64,000 bases of DNA. It comes from Cytospora piceicola (taxonomy: Eukaryota; Ascomycota; Sordariomycetes; Diaporthales; Cytosporaceae). The translations under genes and the position numbers were made by a program. Shown here in pieces: positions 35,401 through 45,525 of this stretch. A model generated the notes under the pieces. The model did not search any database. It was not told the DNA's origin and saw only the letters and a program-made list of their open reading frames with translations. Position 1 is the first letter of the stretch. The number at the start of each line of letters is the position of its first letter. The DNA lies in the NCBI GenBank assembly GCA_023375675.1, contig JALQBC010000035.1, positions 186,001-250,000 of the forward strand, given 5' to 3'.

Positions 35401-37431
35401 CGGGAAACTCACCAGCCGGGAATCTATCTATCATCACGGCTAGCTCTAGATCCTCGCGGTGGGGTCTATATGCTGAGCTTATCCGCTGCCTGTCCCCGCA
35501 ACGATGGGGATTATATACAAAGGACTGAGGCGGTGTCGCACATGGGTTTCGGCTGGTCGCCATGATAGTATCCGTGAAAGTCGTTGGGGCCGAATGGCGG
35601 TCTCAGACAAACTATCCATCTACTGGCTGAGACAGGACAAGATACCTCGTAAGTCAGGATTCCCTATCAAGCCTCCGAGGTCATCGGTACTTAGGTACGT
35701 ACTCTAGTCTACGGGACAACTCCACCATTGCCATCAGGACAAGATAACAACAATAGGAGAAAACACTGCTCCACGGAACGCCGGGCGCCCAGCGTATAGC
35801 TTGCGAGTGACAGCCACATGGTCCTCGCATCTCTCATCCGTCCATACCCCCTCCCCACCGCTCTGGTATAAATTTCCTTCATCTTTCTCTTGTCAAGCAC
35901 TCCAAATTCTCCAGGACTGCCCACCGTGCTGCCCCACATGCTTCATCTCGATCGCTGATGATCCAAAACCTCCTTCGGCAGCCTGGTGCCCTTATCAGTC
36001 AGATTTCTTGTCATCGGAGATTGTGTCAACTAGATGATGATGACTGAGTAATGAACGCAAGAGATCTGGACCCAATGAGTCTATTCGAGACGGCTTATCA
36101 GTATAACGGCTGGGGGTCTGGAAGTATCACACCAACACGACCTCAAAATATATACCAGCAGTACTGTGGCTTTAGTATATGTCTTATCGCGTCATGATTC
36201 AGCAATCCGTGCACATGTGCATACCGCCTATGACGGTGTGAGAAACAGGTCAAACCAACCTGGACAAGAGCACTGATAACAATACTCCATCGCCGATCCA
36301 CCTATATCCAGGTATTCGGGCCACTGTCTCCCAGTCGTCACTGGAACTAGGACGAAAGGAGACATATGATAGGGGCCGGGGAACTATACGCTGGCACCAA
36401 TTGATGGGTTTCAGCAGAGCCTTAGGCTCTATCAAGCATTCTTCAAGTTTCGATACAACGCGAACTAATCACTTACCGAAGTGGCTCGCATGCAAAATAA
36501 CTAATCTTTCAGAACTTCTGGAGGCGATAACATGAAGCCTTTGAAGCCTCGATGGACACGACCTCGGGCTCAATAGTCTTAAGAGGCGGCACAGCTTGGG
36601 GAGTATAAAGACATGGGTGTCATCACATGTCCCAGTTGTTTCGCTGTGCCATGTCTCACCTGAGGGTATACTTACTGGTAATTACTCACTTAAGCGGATG
36701 CTATCTACCTGGTCCAGAGGAAGCAAACATGAAGAGCATGTTAGCATTTTGGCCTTGCTTCAATGTATAGAGAGAAACACAAAGCATTGCTTACCTTCAA
36801 TTCCCTGGAATGGCTTCCTAGATGTCGACTTCGTCTTTGTAACTGCCTAGGTAGCTATCAATTGCTATGTCAAGATCAGAGTATGTTTATGCCATTAGCC
36901 TCTATACTGATCTACTAAATGGGTAGGTACCACATAAAGAGGGTAAAGTAGGAGAGTAGTAAGATAATGAGATAGTAAGATAACCAATTCGTCACTAATA
37001 GTAATATAAACAGGCAAACACATCAATAAACATGCACCCAAGCAAGTGGGAAGGTACAACAGAACTTGAGCAGTAAAGCAATCACACGGCTGGAAACAGC
37101 TAGGCAGAGACCTCGGGTGCTGAGTAGTAAATAACGCCACCTGGGTATGCATTTCCGAAATATAAAGAAAACGAACATCTATTCTAGGGTATAGCATCAT
37201 TAAATCTACTTTCTCCGCCCCTCCCCCCTCTACTCCAGCCTGGTCCTGTCTAATGGAGGGGGAGGGGAGGTTGGGATATCATACAGGAAAAAAAATCTCT
37301 ATACAAAAAAAACCGAATCGACTCGCCACCTCGTCCTTCCCTGTTTTTCCAAACCCAGAAACCGCCACAAAAACACCCGCAAAAACCCGCCCGCCCCTCG
37401 GCGCCGGGGGGCTCCCCCCTCCTCAATCCTC
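32417..37431. other. Five-kilobase gene-poor interval
   Basis: No open frame in these 5 kb carries a recognisable domain or a consistent exon-intron pattern. Minor features are a C-run near 32943-32955, GAGTCGACTC-type repeats near 33970-34005, and isolated TACTTAGGTA-like motifs (for example near 35688). Small lineage-specific genes or noncoding RNAs could be missed. Confidence 0.5.
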
Positions 37432-38798
37432 TCAGAACGAAAACAAGTAATTGCTCCTCTTCCCCATGGGGTACACCACCAGCGCCGATATGAATATCCC
37501 CACCGACAGGCCCACGGCCACCTGGATCATCTGCGCGCCCACCGAGAAGGACTGGTAGATGTTGGACTCGTACACCTCCTGCGCGTTGGTCGTGCCGTTG
37601 TTGAACAGCGGCGTCGTGATGCCCGCCACCAGGCCGCCCTGCGCGCTGAGGCCCGACGGCACGAGCAGCATGATGCCCGCGACGACGGCCGCGAAGGCGA
37701 AGGCGCGCTGGAACCGGGCCCACATGTGGCCCAGCACGCCCAGCACGAAGGCGGACGCCGTGTCGGCCACCTGCGCCGTCGCGTGCTGCAGCACAAAGTA
37801 GTTGACGGCGTAGGCGGCCGAGCCGATGAGCACCTGGATGGGGATCTGGCGGGGCCGGCTCCTGATCAGCACCGCCTGGACGACGAGGTAGCTGGGCACC
37901 AGCAGGATCTTCCACAGGGGGCTGACCAGGCCCGCCCGCGGGCAGGTCGTGCTGGTCGGCGCGTCTGGGTACATGACCTGCCACAGCTGCGAGCCGACGT
38001 CTATGCCGTACCCAAGGAGAAGGGAGTAGATGACCGCGTAGAAGAGTCTTGTCGAGCCAGCCGTGACGGACTTGGATTGGAGCTCGAGGCTTCCGCACAA
38101 GACGATATAGCCGGGCAGGATGGTGGTGATGGAGGATTCGGCAATGGATGCGAAGCAAAAGTACTTCTGGTCGCCGCCGATGGAGGCGAATGCCCGGGCA
38201 CCAAAGGAGGTGATCAGCGAGGCGGTGACTTCGAGGACGTTGGAGTATAGAGGATTCTTGGCCGCGAAAATGACCTGAAGCATACCGACGATGCAACCCA
38301 GGAAGAAGGCGATGGGCATGTCCAACCAGTAGCCACCGAAGCCCCAGAGGCAGACCAGGGCCGAGGCGAGGCCATAGAATGGGACTATCGTCCATGGCTT
38401 GTAGTACGGAGGTGCCTCGATCAGCTCAACAAGGCTGCGGGTAGCTTCCTCGATGGTCACCTCGGCGTGGACGACGCTCTTGTATATGCGAAAAGATGCC
38501 TCGCAGGCGCCGATGTCGAGTCCACCAGCTTTGACGAGGGTGGTGTAAGCAGACCTCATGAGGGGGTCGTCGGGATCGATAGGGTTGATAAAGCAGATCT
38601 CGGTGCAGCCGACGGTGTAGTTGACCCGGCCTTCCATGTCCAGGGCCTTGAACAAGGCGAGCACATACTGCTCGATACGGTGCGTGGGGGCACCGTAGGC
38701 CATAAAAGCATAGACCTAGGCACGTGTTAACGAGGCACCGAGTGCTGACTGGAGGGCGGGATCGGAGGGGAGGGAGGCATGGTGCGAGCAGTTGCGAG

Positions 38799-38881
<83 letters not shown>

Positions 38882-39573
38882 CATAGAGCGGCAGTGTCAA
38901 ATATCGAAGAGGGAACAGGGGCGGGACTTACCATGAGGAGCACCAGGTTTCGACGATGGGCAAGCTCCGACGTGGCCTGCACATACTTTGCTTGCGGACT
39001 ATCCTTCTTTCCCATTCTCTCCTTGAGCTTCTTCAGGGCACGTGCGACGTCGTGCGGGTCGACTCCGGCACCGAACTTCCTGGGGGTCAAAGGGGTCGCT
39101 GTGCCGGATTGAGGCGCCGTGCTGGGGACCGATGGCATTGCCGATGGGATGGCCGTCGACCCCAGGGTGGGAACGGCCGAGCTCGACACATTCCTCGCAC
39201 CGAAGCCTGGGCGAGCCAGCATGGCCGCAGGCCCAATCAAGCTCGAGACTGATCTTCCCTTGGTGACATGGTGGAATGTCTGAAAGTCGATGCCGATATC
39301 GCCCATAAGGTCCTGGACATCGTCCCTCGGGTGTGCCGAGCCCAAGTCTTTCTTAAAGGCGACGCCCCAATCACGGACAGACTGCCACCAGCTGCGATGC
39401 GCGGAAGGGTTGCGGTCTGGCTCTCCCCCGGTTGTCGCCTCATGGTCGGCCTTCTCATCTTCGTTATCATCCTGGTGCGGAGCCGAGTATTTTTGTGCCA
39501 AATGGGCATCATCGGGAAAACGAAGACGTCTGGTTGGGGTGGCGGGGGAATCTGGTGGTGCTACGGTTTCCAT
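37432..39573 (-). CDS. PRM10/ThrE-like membrane protein (threonine/serine exporter domain)
   Basis: Exon 1 (39573-38932) and exon 2 (38715-37432) give 641 aa. The first 205 residues are polar and Ser/Pro/Thr-rich. A ThrE (DUF1212) domain then starts at about 205 with ELAHRRNLVLLM and YGAPTHRIEQYV. About ten hydrophobic helices follow, the last part resembling the second ThrE-like half. The family includes bacterial threonine/serine exporters and yeast pheromone-regulated membrane protein 10; its role in filamentous fungi is not established. The start is ATG 39573. The frame stays open to 40014 through repeat-derived His/Asn/Thr sequence but has no other ATG, and a CTACAG just upstream could be the acceptor of a 5' UTR intron. 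The only coding intron (38931-38716) contains the CT microsatellite. Confidence 0.88.
38802..38881. repeat. (GA)n microsatellite inside the PRM10-like intron
   Basis: About forty GA units, interrupted once by AAAG near 38842, are read on the plus strand. On the coding strand this is a CT tract lying in the intron 38931-38716, upstream of the acceptor CCTAG at 38720-38716. Confidence 0.97.
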
Positions 39574-39843
39574 CTTTGACTGTAGAGGGAGGTTAGTAGG
39601 GTATTGACTCGAAGAGTGCCCAGGTGGTGCTGATGGTACCTTTTTGCTATTACTGACAAACAGTCGAGACTCGAGAGTTGAGTCGATATTGAGATGCAGG
39701 CGGCCAATGGGCCTCGCAGCAGGGGTGGGTGAGATAAAACGATAGTTGATCCTGTGATATTTGGGGGCAGAGGAAAAAAGAAGGGAAGGGGGGACGGGAG
39801 GATTGGGAGGTAAAACAATCTGAAGCCTATAAAAAGAACACCT

Positions 39844-39957
39844 GTGACTGTGGTTGTAGCAGTGGTTGTAATTGTAGTTGTATAACTGTAGTTGTATAAT
39901 TGTGGTTGTATAATTGTAGTTGTGTTTATGGTTATGGTTATGGTTATGGTTGTGGTG
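39844..39957. repeat. Degenerate GTTGTA/GGTTAT short tandem repeat
   Basis: Period-6 to period-12 variation on GTAGTTGTATAATT and four near-perfect GGTTAT units are directly visible. The region lies in the putative 5' leader of the PRM10-like gene. Confidence 0.85.
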
Positions 39958-40023
39958 ACAGTCGTCAGTCGACGGTGTTGATGGTGATACTTCAGGTAGG
40001 TACGGATGGATCACTGGTACTAT

Positions 40024-40075
40024 GTACCTAGGCAGGTACCTAGGTAGGTAGAGATTTACCTAGGTACTAAGTAGA
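40024..40075. repeat. TACCTAGGTA palindrome cluster
   Basis: Several overlapping copies of the palindrome seen at the left end of the window lie here, 450 bp upstream of the PRM10-like start codon. Confidence 0.85.
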
Positions 40076-40249
40076 TAATGATCCCAGGGCGGAGAGGGTG
40101 CTGAGGGTGGAGGGTGCTGAGGGTGTGCTGAGGGCTGTGGACGGTTTGTTTGTTAGTTGGAACCAGATGTCAGGCAAATCACCCCATTGTCTGACCGGGT
40201 CTTCCCTATATTACGTTTATCTGTCGATCCGTCCCGTCTGTTTTTGGGT

Positions 40250-40253
<4 letters not shown>

Positions 40254-40288
<35 letters not shown>
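40254..40288. repeat. (GT)n microsatellite
   Basis: About seventeen GT units follow GGGTTGTTT and end at TTTGTATT. Confidence 0.95.
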
Positions 40289-40291
<3 letters not shown>

Positions 40292-41860
40292 TATTAACGA
40301 AGGTCCAAGGTTGACCGCTTCAAGACAGGCGGACCGTCCGGAATCATCGCGGCTTCCCCTCGTGGCTCGTGGCTCGGGGACGCGTTTCTTTTTGGGGGGG
40401 GGGGGGGCGGGAATCGGGACACAGAGGATCCCTTTTCCTTGAATCAAATGCGCATCCAACTAGCTTGTCGCCTTTTACCCAGTGAAGCGGGAACATCGAA
40501 GAGAAGGCGTCACACAGTGGAGATGGCATGACGCAAGAAGCAAGGCGATCCATGAGATCAATGTATCGCTGGTCCACTTTACTCCGGATTGTCGGCCTCG
40601 GCCTGTTTGCATGTTTGTTTGGCAGTTTGGTTCAGTGTTTTTTTTTTTTTCGTTCGTTGGGGGCTTCCGGGGTTATCCGTACCGTACGGATGACCGTGTC
40701 CGTGTCGGTAACCGTGAACCGTGTCGGTTGACCGTAACATTACTTAAGCACCTGGGGACTCAAGCACCTCAGTAAGTACCTAAGCCATAGGACCATATCC
40801 CATGAAGCTGGCCGCAATGCAGTGTTGATCATGTTCGATCTTTCGATCTCTCGTGTGAATTATACAGATCTAAGATCTGCCATCTGCCATCTGCCATCTG
40901 CCAGCCTGCGCCAAATAAACCGTTAGACCTGCCGGTATAGCGCCGGTGGCAGCCAGGAGGACCTTGGATGGCGGCTGGAAGGTACTGACAGAACTGACTG
41001 GCAGGTGGTAAGAGGCGTTCCTGGCGTTGAGCTAACGATGAACTAATCATGAGCTAACGCTGGCCTGACGTTAGGCTAGCGTCTGGGCACCGTTGTGTCC
41101 CGCGTAACGGTTGGAAAGCAAAGACCCTGACCTGACCTGACCTGACAAGTCGGAACTTTGGATCCGCCGATGCCGATTGTATCATATTTACTTGTACTTA
41201 CCTGGGTACCTAGATACAGCTAGCTACCTACCTCTGTATATAATTCTGGTTTCTACCACCTGGGCAGTGGGCAGATACCACCTGGGCATTTCCACTTTCA
41301 TGACAAGTCCGTCAGTCCATTATGACCTCGGTATACCACAGCACTACTCCTCGAAAGTCCCAAGAACAGGACTGATTGGCTTGCCTCGTGCAGACACAAT
41401 CAGGCGTAATTAACCTAGGTACTGTACTGGTGCCACACATATACACTTGGCATATACTGTTGCCAGTTGGCAATTTGTCCAAACGCAGCTAACATATGCT
41501 TAGCTGCATGTGCTTGGCTGTCTCCAATAGACCACCATCACACAGGCCTTTTCTCTGAGTCCATGGGGGCATCCCTGTCCTTGGCCCCCAGGGCTATGGA
41601 CCCTGATGTCTACCACGGAAACCCCCAAGGTTACTCCTGTTCGCACGCATGTTGTTCACACCTGGGGCCCCCATACTTGGACATGAACAACTCACAGAAC
41701 GCTCCAGGGCTGGCGTCAGTCGGTTTGGGAGACTTGCTTATCTAAGCACGATCAACTCAGTTATATACCTGTAATCGGGGCATGTTCCCTAGTCTACTGT
41801 TGTCTGGGCCGGGAGATATTTTGAGCTTATAAAGTCTTAATTAACACAACTATATATCTA

Positions 41861-41899
41861 TGTACCTACTTATATAGGTAAGGTAGGTAGGTAGGTAAT
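41861..41899. repeat. TAGGTA repeat cluster
   Basis: GTACCTACTTATATAGGTA followed by tandem GGTAGGTA units is directly visible. It belongs to the same motif family as the clusters at 1381-2095 and 40024-40075. Confidence 0.8.
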
Positions 41900-42171
41900 C
41901 CGCCTGCAGAAGTACCAGAGCCAACTCCAAGTAACGCCTCCTCCAGGTAATCATCATAGTCTACATAATTTCGTCAGTGTCCCCCCCCCCCTCCCAATCT
42001 ATTGAGCTACCTTCCGCACAGAGCAGAAAACAGCACAAGGAAACAAACACCAGAATAAATCCCAAAAAAAATCACCACCGTTTCATGTCTTCTATAACAA
42101 ATTCCCCGGCCTGATACACACCGGCCATCATCACCAATGCCAGCCTCCGGCGCCTGCAACACCCCTATGAC

Positions 42172-43215
42172 CTAGTTGTAGGAAGCCATCGGGACCCCCG
42201 TCTCCTCAACCGAATCATTGGCACTAGGGGTCTGCTTCATCCCGATGTCTGACCTCGGCCTCCTCATCACCAGCGCAGGGTCCACCACGATAAAGACGGC
42301 AACAGCGACGACCATGATGGCAGCGTCCAGCCCGATGAAGTACCCCTCGTGCGTGATCAGGTACCCGCTCCAGCCCTGCGCCAGCTCGATGGTCCGGTAG
42401 ATGGACCGGATGTAGATCATCAGGAAGCTGACTAGGATGGCCGCGAGCAGCAGCTTGAGCCTGTTGGTGACGGCCTCCCGCATCCCGAGCCGCCGGCTCT
42501 CGATGCGCCGGATAAAGTCCCCCATCATCAGCCCGAACAGCGTCATGGTGCCGAGCTGGAACGCGATGCCCGCCACCATGATGTGCGTGCCCCGGACCTG
42601 CTGCGCGTCCGTGTCCGCCGTCGACGCAAACGCCCCGCCCACGGCCTGCACGACGAGGGAGACGACGTCGCACGTGCAGAAGATGATGGTGTACCACTTG
42701 GCCGACAGGAACGACGACGCCCGGCCGAGGTCGATGATGAGCAGCCCGAGGAGGACGTACAGCGCCGCGCTGAAGAAGACGGGCGCGATGATGAGGGTGA
42801 TCTCCTGGGCGAGGAAGGCGCCCGAGTTGTAGGGGCACTTGGCGGCGTAGGCCCGGGACGCCCAGCCTATCACTTCGGCTGTTTGGCAGCTTGCATGTTA
42901 GCCATCGAGAAAGTTGCGGGCCTTCAGTCCTGTGGTCTGAAGAGGACAGAGGCTGACTGGGCGTCATCACGTACTAAGGGCTCCCACGGCTAATACTATA
43001 CTCGTCGACTTGCGCACCCGGCAGAACTGAAACGCGTGGTACAACATGGGGATGCCGAAGAGGACACAGAAGACGATGCCCACGGCGAAGGAGGGGACGT
43101 AGCCATATGTGGGTGTCAATAATGGATTGAAGGCGTGACATCCTTGGTGCATCTCGTGTATGTATGCCTCGATCTCAGGCTCGGTCATGTTGGACAACCC
43201 ATTTGATAACGTCAT
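42172..43215 (-). CDS. RTA1-like seven-helix membrane protein
   Basis: Exon 1 (43215-42975) and exon 2 (42878-42172) join to 315 aa. Seven hydrophobic helices are visible, and the family landmarks are in place: YGYVPSFAVGIVFCVLFG for helix 1, TEVIGWASR across the splice, QEITLIIAPVFFSAALYVLLG, FCTCDVVSLVVQAVGG, then IRSIYRTIELAQGW and GYFIGLDAAIMVVA. The RTA1 family includes yeast proteins linked to lipid translocation and resistance to 7-aminocholesterol. The members act in the plasma membrane, with transport activity not firmly proven. A second ATG frame (43399-43175) overlaps the start codon out of frame and may be an upstream ORF. The 3' end encodes a polar cytosolic tail. Confidence 0.92.
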
Positions 43216-44335
43216 TTTCGTTGTCCGGATTTGCTAGGCAGAATTCGATCTGGAGGCTCTCACAAATTATCTTCGTCTCCTCGTTGCCCAGGTGAGTCGG
43301 TGTTGTGTTGCGTGGAATCTTGGAGACGTATTTGTTGCTGGATAAGACGAGGTCATCCAGCTTCGGACGCTGAAGATCGGAAAGAGGTCCTCGAGACATC
43401 TTAAATCATTCTCACCGTCCCTACTAAGCGAAATCGACCACCGAGTCCACATGTGCCGAATGCCGCTTTAATTCTCCTTTTCCGTAGAGCCCTACAAAGT
43501 GGGCGTGTCTATGGAAACCCCTACATAAGCTACACGGAGCTACTTACTGTCTTAGACGAGAACCGCCTTTCCGTTATACTTCGATTGGCCAGAACATGAG
43601 TTTCAACAGGGGGCTTATGGAAGAGTTCTCGTTCAAATATACGGTGAAGTGGACTAGACAGGCAGGCTTAGCAAGCCGCCTCCTCCGCGACCACCCGCAC
43701 GCCACCAAAAATCCTTCACGGAATTAAACTTGAGCATTCGAGACTCGGACCAGACCCACAATTACACGCTCGGACAGGACCCACTCCTGGTAGCTGCAGA
43801 TGGAACAATCTCATGTAAGCGGACTGGTGCGTTTTGCTTCCTTAAGGCCTAACGCCGCGTGGGATGAATTGTCCGCCGATTGGACGGTGCCCGAGTATAT
43901 AACAGGCTCAGCCGCAGCCCTTCCAGATAGGAGCTGACGGCCTTCGTCCACCGGTCGTGGCATCGTGGCTTGGACCCATGGGACCGGGTTGATTGTGCTC
44001 AATATTCCAACCAAGCAGGCCGAGCCAAGCCATCCGTGGATGCAGTCCGATCCTACCGCTTATTTCGTATCTTCCATTAGCATCTGTGGCGGCCACCCTG
44101 CTTTGGCTCTTGGCTGTATACGAGCGAGCTGCACAGTAAGCAACAGGTTTATGACTTCATTTAACATGGCCAGGTCGTGTAGGGGCTGCCAGGCTGGTCA
44201 CCTCTCCCGGGCAACACTGAACACGGCACGATGGTGTTGTTTCGTGCCCTATGAGACCCTCCAGGGACCTCGGCAACTATTCCGGCCTCATTTCCATAAA
44301 CTGTCACGGCGTAGCGGGACTCGCATGGGCCACCC

Positions 44336-44395
44336 TGACCCTAACCCTGGTCAGCAGGCCAGCTGGCTGCCAACTGACTGTCAGCCCTGCCTGCA
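44336..44395. repeat. Copy A of a dispersed repeat with telomere-like start
   Basis: The segment begins CTGACCCTAACCCTGG and continues with CCAGCTGGCTGCCAACTGAC and GTCAGCCC. It aligns with 45353-45412 over its whole length with scattered differences. Confidence 0.65.
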
Positions 44396-45352
44396 CCTCA
44401 GGTACTGACTGCCTAGGTACCTAGGTACCGTACCCTTTACAAACCGATATTTACTATAGTAAGCCTTAGCCGGCACCTGGGTAATGATACTCTACTTGTG
44501 TGGAGGCCTGGTTTTGCATGATAAACATGGGCTGCTTGTCCACGCGGTTGTCCTCCCTTGTAACGACGGTGCTCCCAGGACGGCAGCATCTATCAGGACA
44601 GTACAAGAACTCACGTCGAGCTTAGACCCAATAATGGTCACGGCGGCGGCGACAAGAATTGTTGACCAACAGCAGGATAATGATGACAATAGCGCACAGG
44701 GGGCAGAGGAAGACAAGCATGAGCTTAGGGTCCTCGCCGAGTCCGCTACCGATTGTCATCTGGAGGACAAGGAAAAGAGCAGCCGCAACCACAACGGTAG
44801 CACCAATGGAGGTGAAGGTGTTGCACTCAATGCCCCAGTGAGCGTGGTAGTCGCCACGGTTGGTGGTGATGACGGTAATGGGGTTTTCCCTGGTGACCAA
44901 GTTGTTGTCGGACGGACATCTGGAGCCATTGCCATGTACTTGTGAGATGTGGTTTTATTTTTCTTTATTTCTCTCCTTGAGAATGCTCAACTATTAAGTA
45001 TTACTGTCAAAGTCCCAGGGAACTGATATACTGCATAACAAACCCTCGCACGGTCCATCTCTCATCCTCACCTCCTTCAAAGGCATATGGGGGCCATGTA
45101 ATTACAGGTCACAAGGCATAGCACCATCTAATTCTTTTCAAACAGAAAAAGCCGTCTCATCTCATTTCTCTCTCTCTCTCTCTAACCCCTCTTTCACTCA
45201 CTCAGTCCACTTTACAAGAGAGACAATGCCCAGGTGGCCGGCCAATTCCTGTCATATACAGGGTGTAGTCAATTATAGACCTACATACTGTAGATAAAAT
45301 ATAGGGTTAGGGCTGCGCATATGCTATAAAATGACTGGACTGTATAGGCCAC

Positions 45353-45412
45353 TGACCCTAACCCCGACCTCTAGACCAGCTGGCAGCCAACTGACCGGCA
45401 GCCCCACCCTAA
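45353..45412. repeat. Copy B of a dispersed repeat with telomere-like start
   Basis: The segment begins CTGACCCTAACCCCGA and continues with CCAGCTGGCAGCCAACTGAC and GGCAGCCC, matching 44336-44395 in the same orientation about 1 kb away. Confidence 0.65.
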
Positions 45413-45525
45413 GCTCTACACAGGCTCGCTTGACAGCGCCCGCTTCCTTTCTCCTCTCTAGCGAAGATTAACAGACAAACTTTAGTCTGATTTCAGTTAT
45501 CAGTCTGCTGTGAGATTCACCTAAA

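Larger units (their letters stand above)
39574..42171. other. Repeat-rich intergenic interval
   Basis: No gene was recognised. It contains a GTTGTA/GGTTAT-type repeat (39844-39957), TACCTAGGTA copies (40024-40075, 41203-41233, 41861-41899), a GT microsatellite (about 40254-40288), a G-run (about 40395-40408), four CTGCCAT units (about 40876-40903) and four CCTGA units (about 41129-41148). The PRM10-like promoter must lie at its left end. Confidence 0.6.
43216..45525. other. Intergenic interval with duplicated segments
   Basis: No firm gene. It contains a TACCTAGGTACCGTACC motif (44413-44430), two diverged copies of a roughly 60-bp segment with telomere-like CCCTAACCC (44336-44395 and 45353-45412), a CT run (about 45165-45183) and a minus-strand open frame without ATG (44622 to about 44958) with two hydrophobic segments. 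Confidence 0.55.

Noticed and set aside
37250..38395. 381-codon minus-strand open frame
   Set aside because: It overlaps the PRM10/ThrE-like coding frame on the same strand and is Arg/Pro/Gly/His-rich without helices. It is a frame-shifted shadow.
38724..39112. Open frames encoding Arg-Glu runs
   Set aside because: They arise from translating the GA microsatellite and have no other protein character.
39588..40014. N-terminal extension of the PRM10-like protein rich in His/Asn/Thr
   Set aside because: No ATG begins it (the frame opens at GTG) and it is translation of GTTGTA-type repeats. I placed the start at 39573.
44484..44945. 153-codon plus-strand frame
   Set aside because: It is antisense to the hydrophobic minus-strand frame and rich in Asp/Gly/Val without a known motif.
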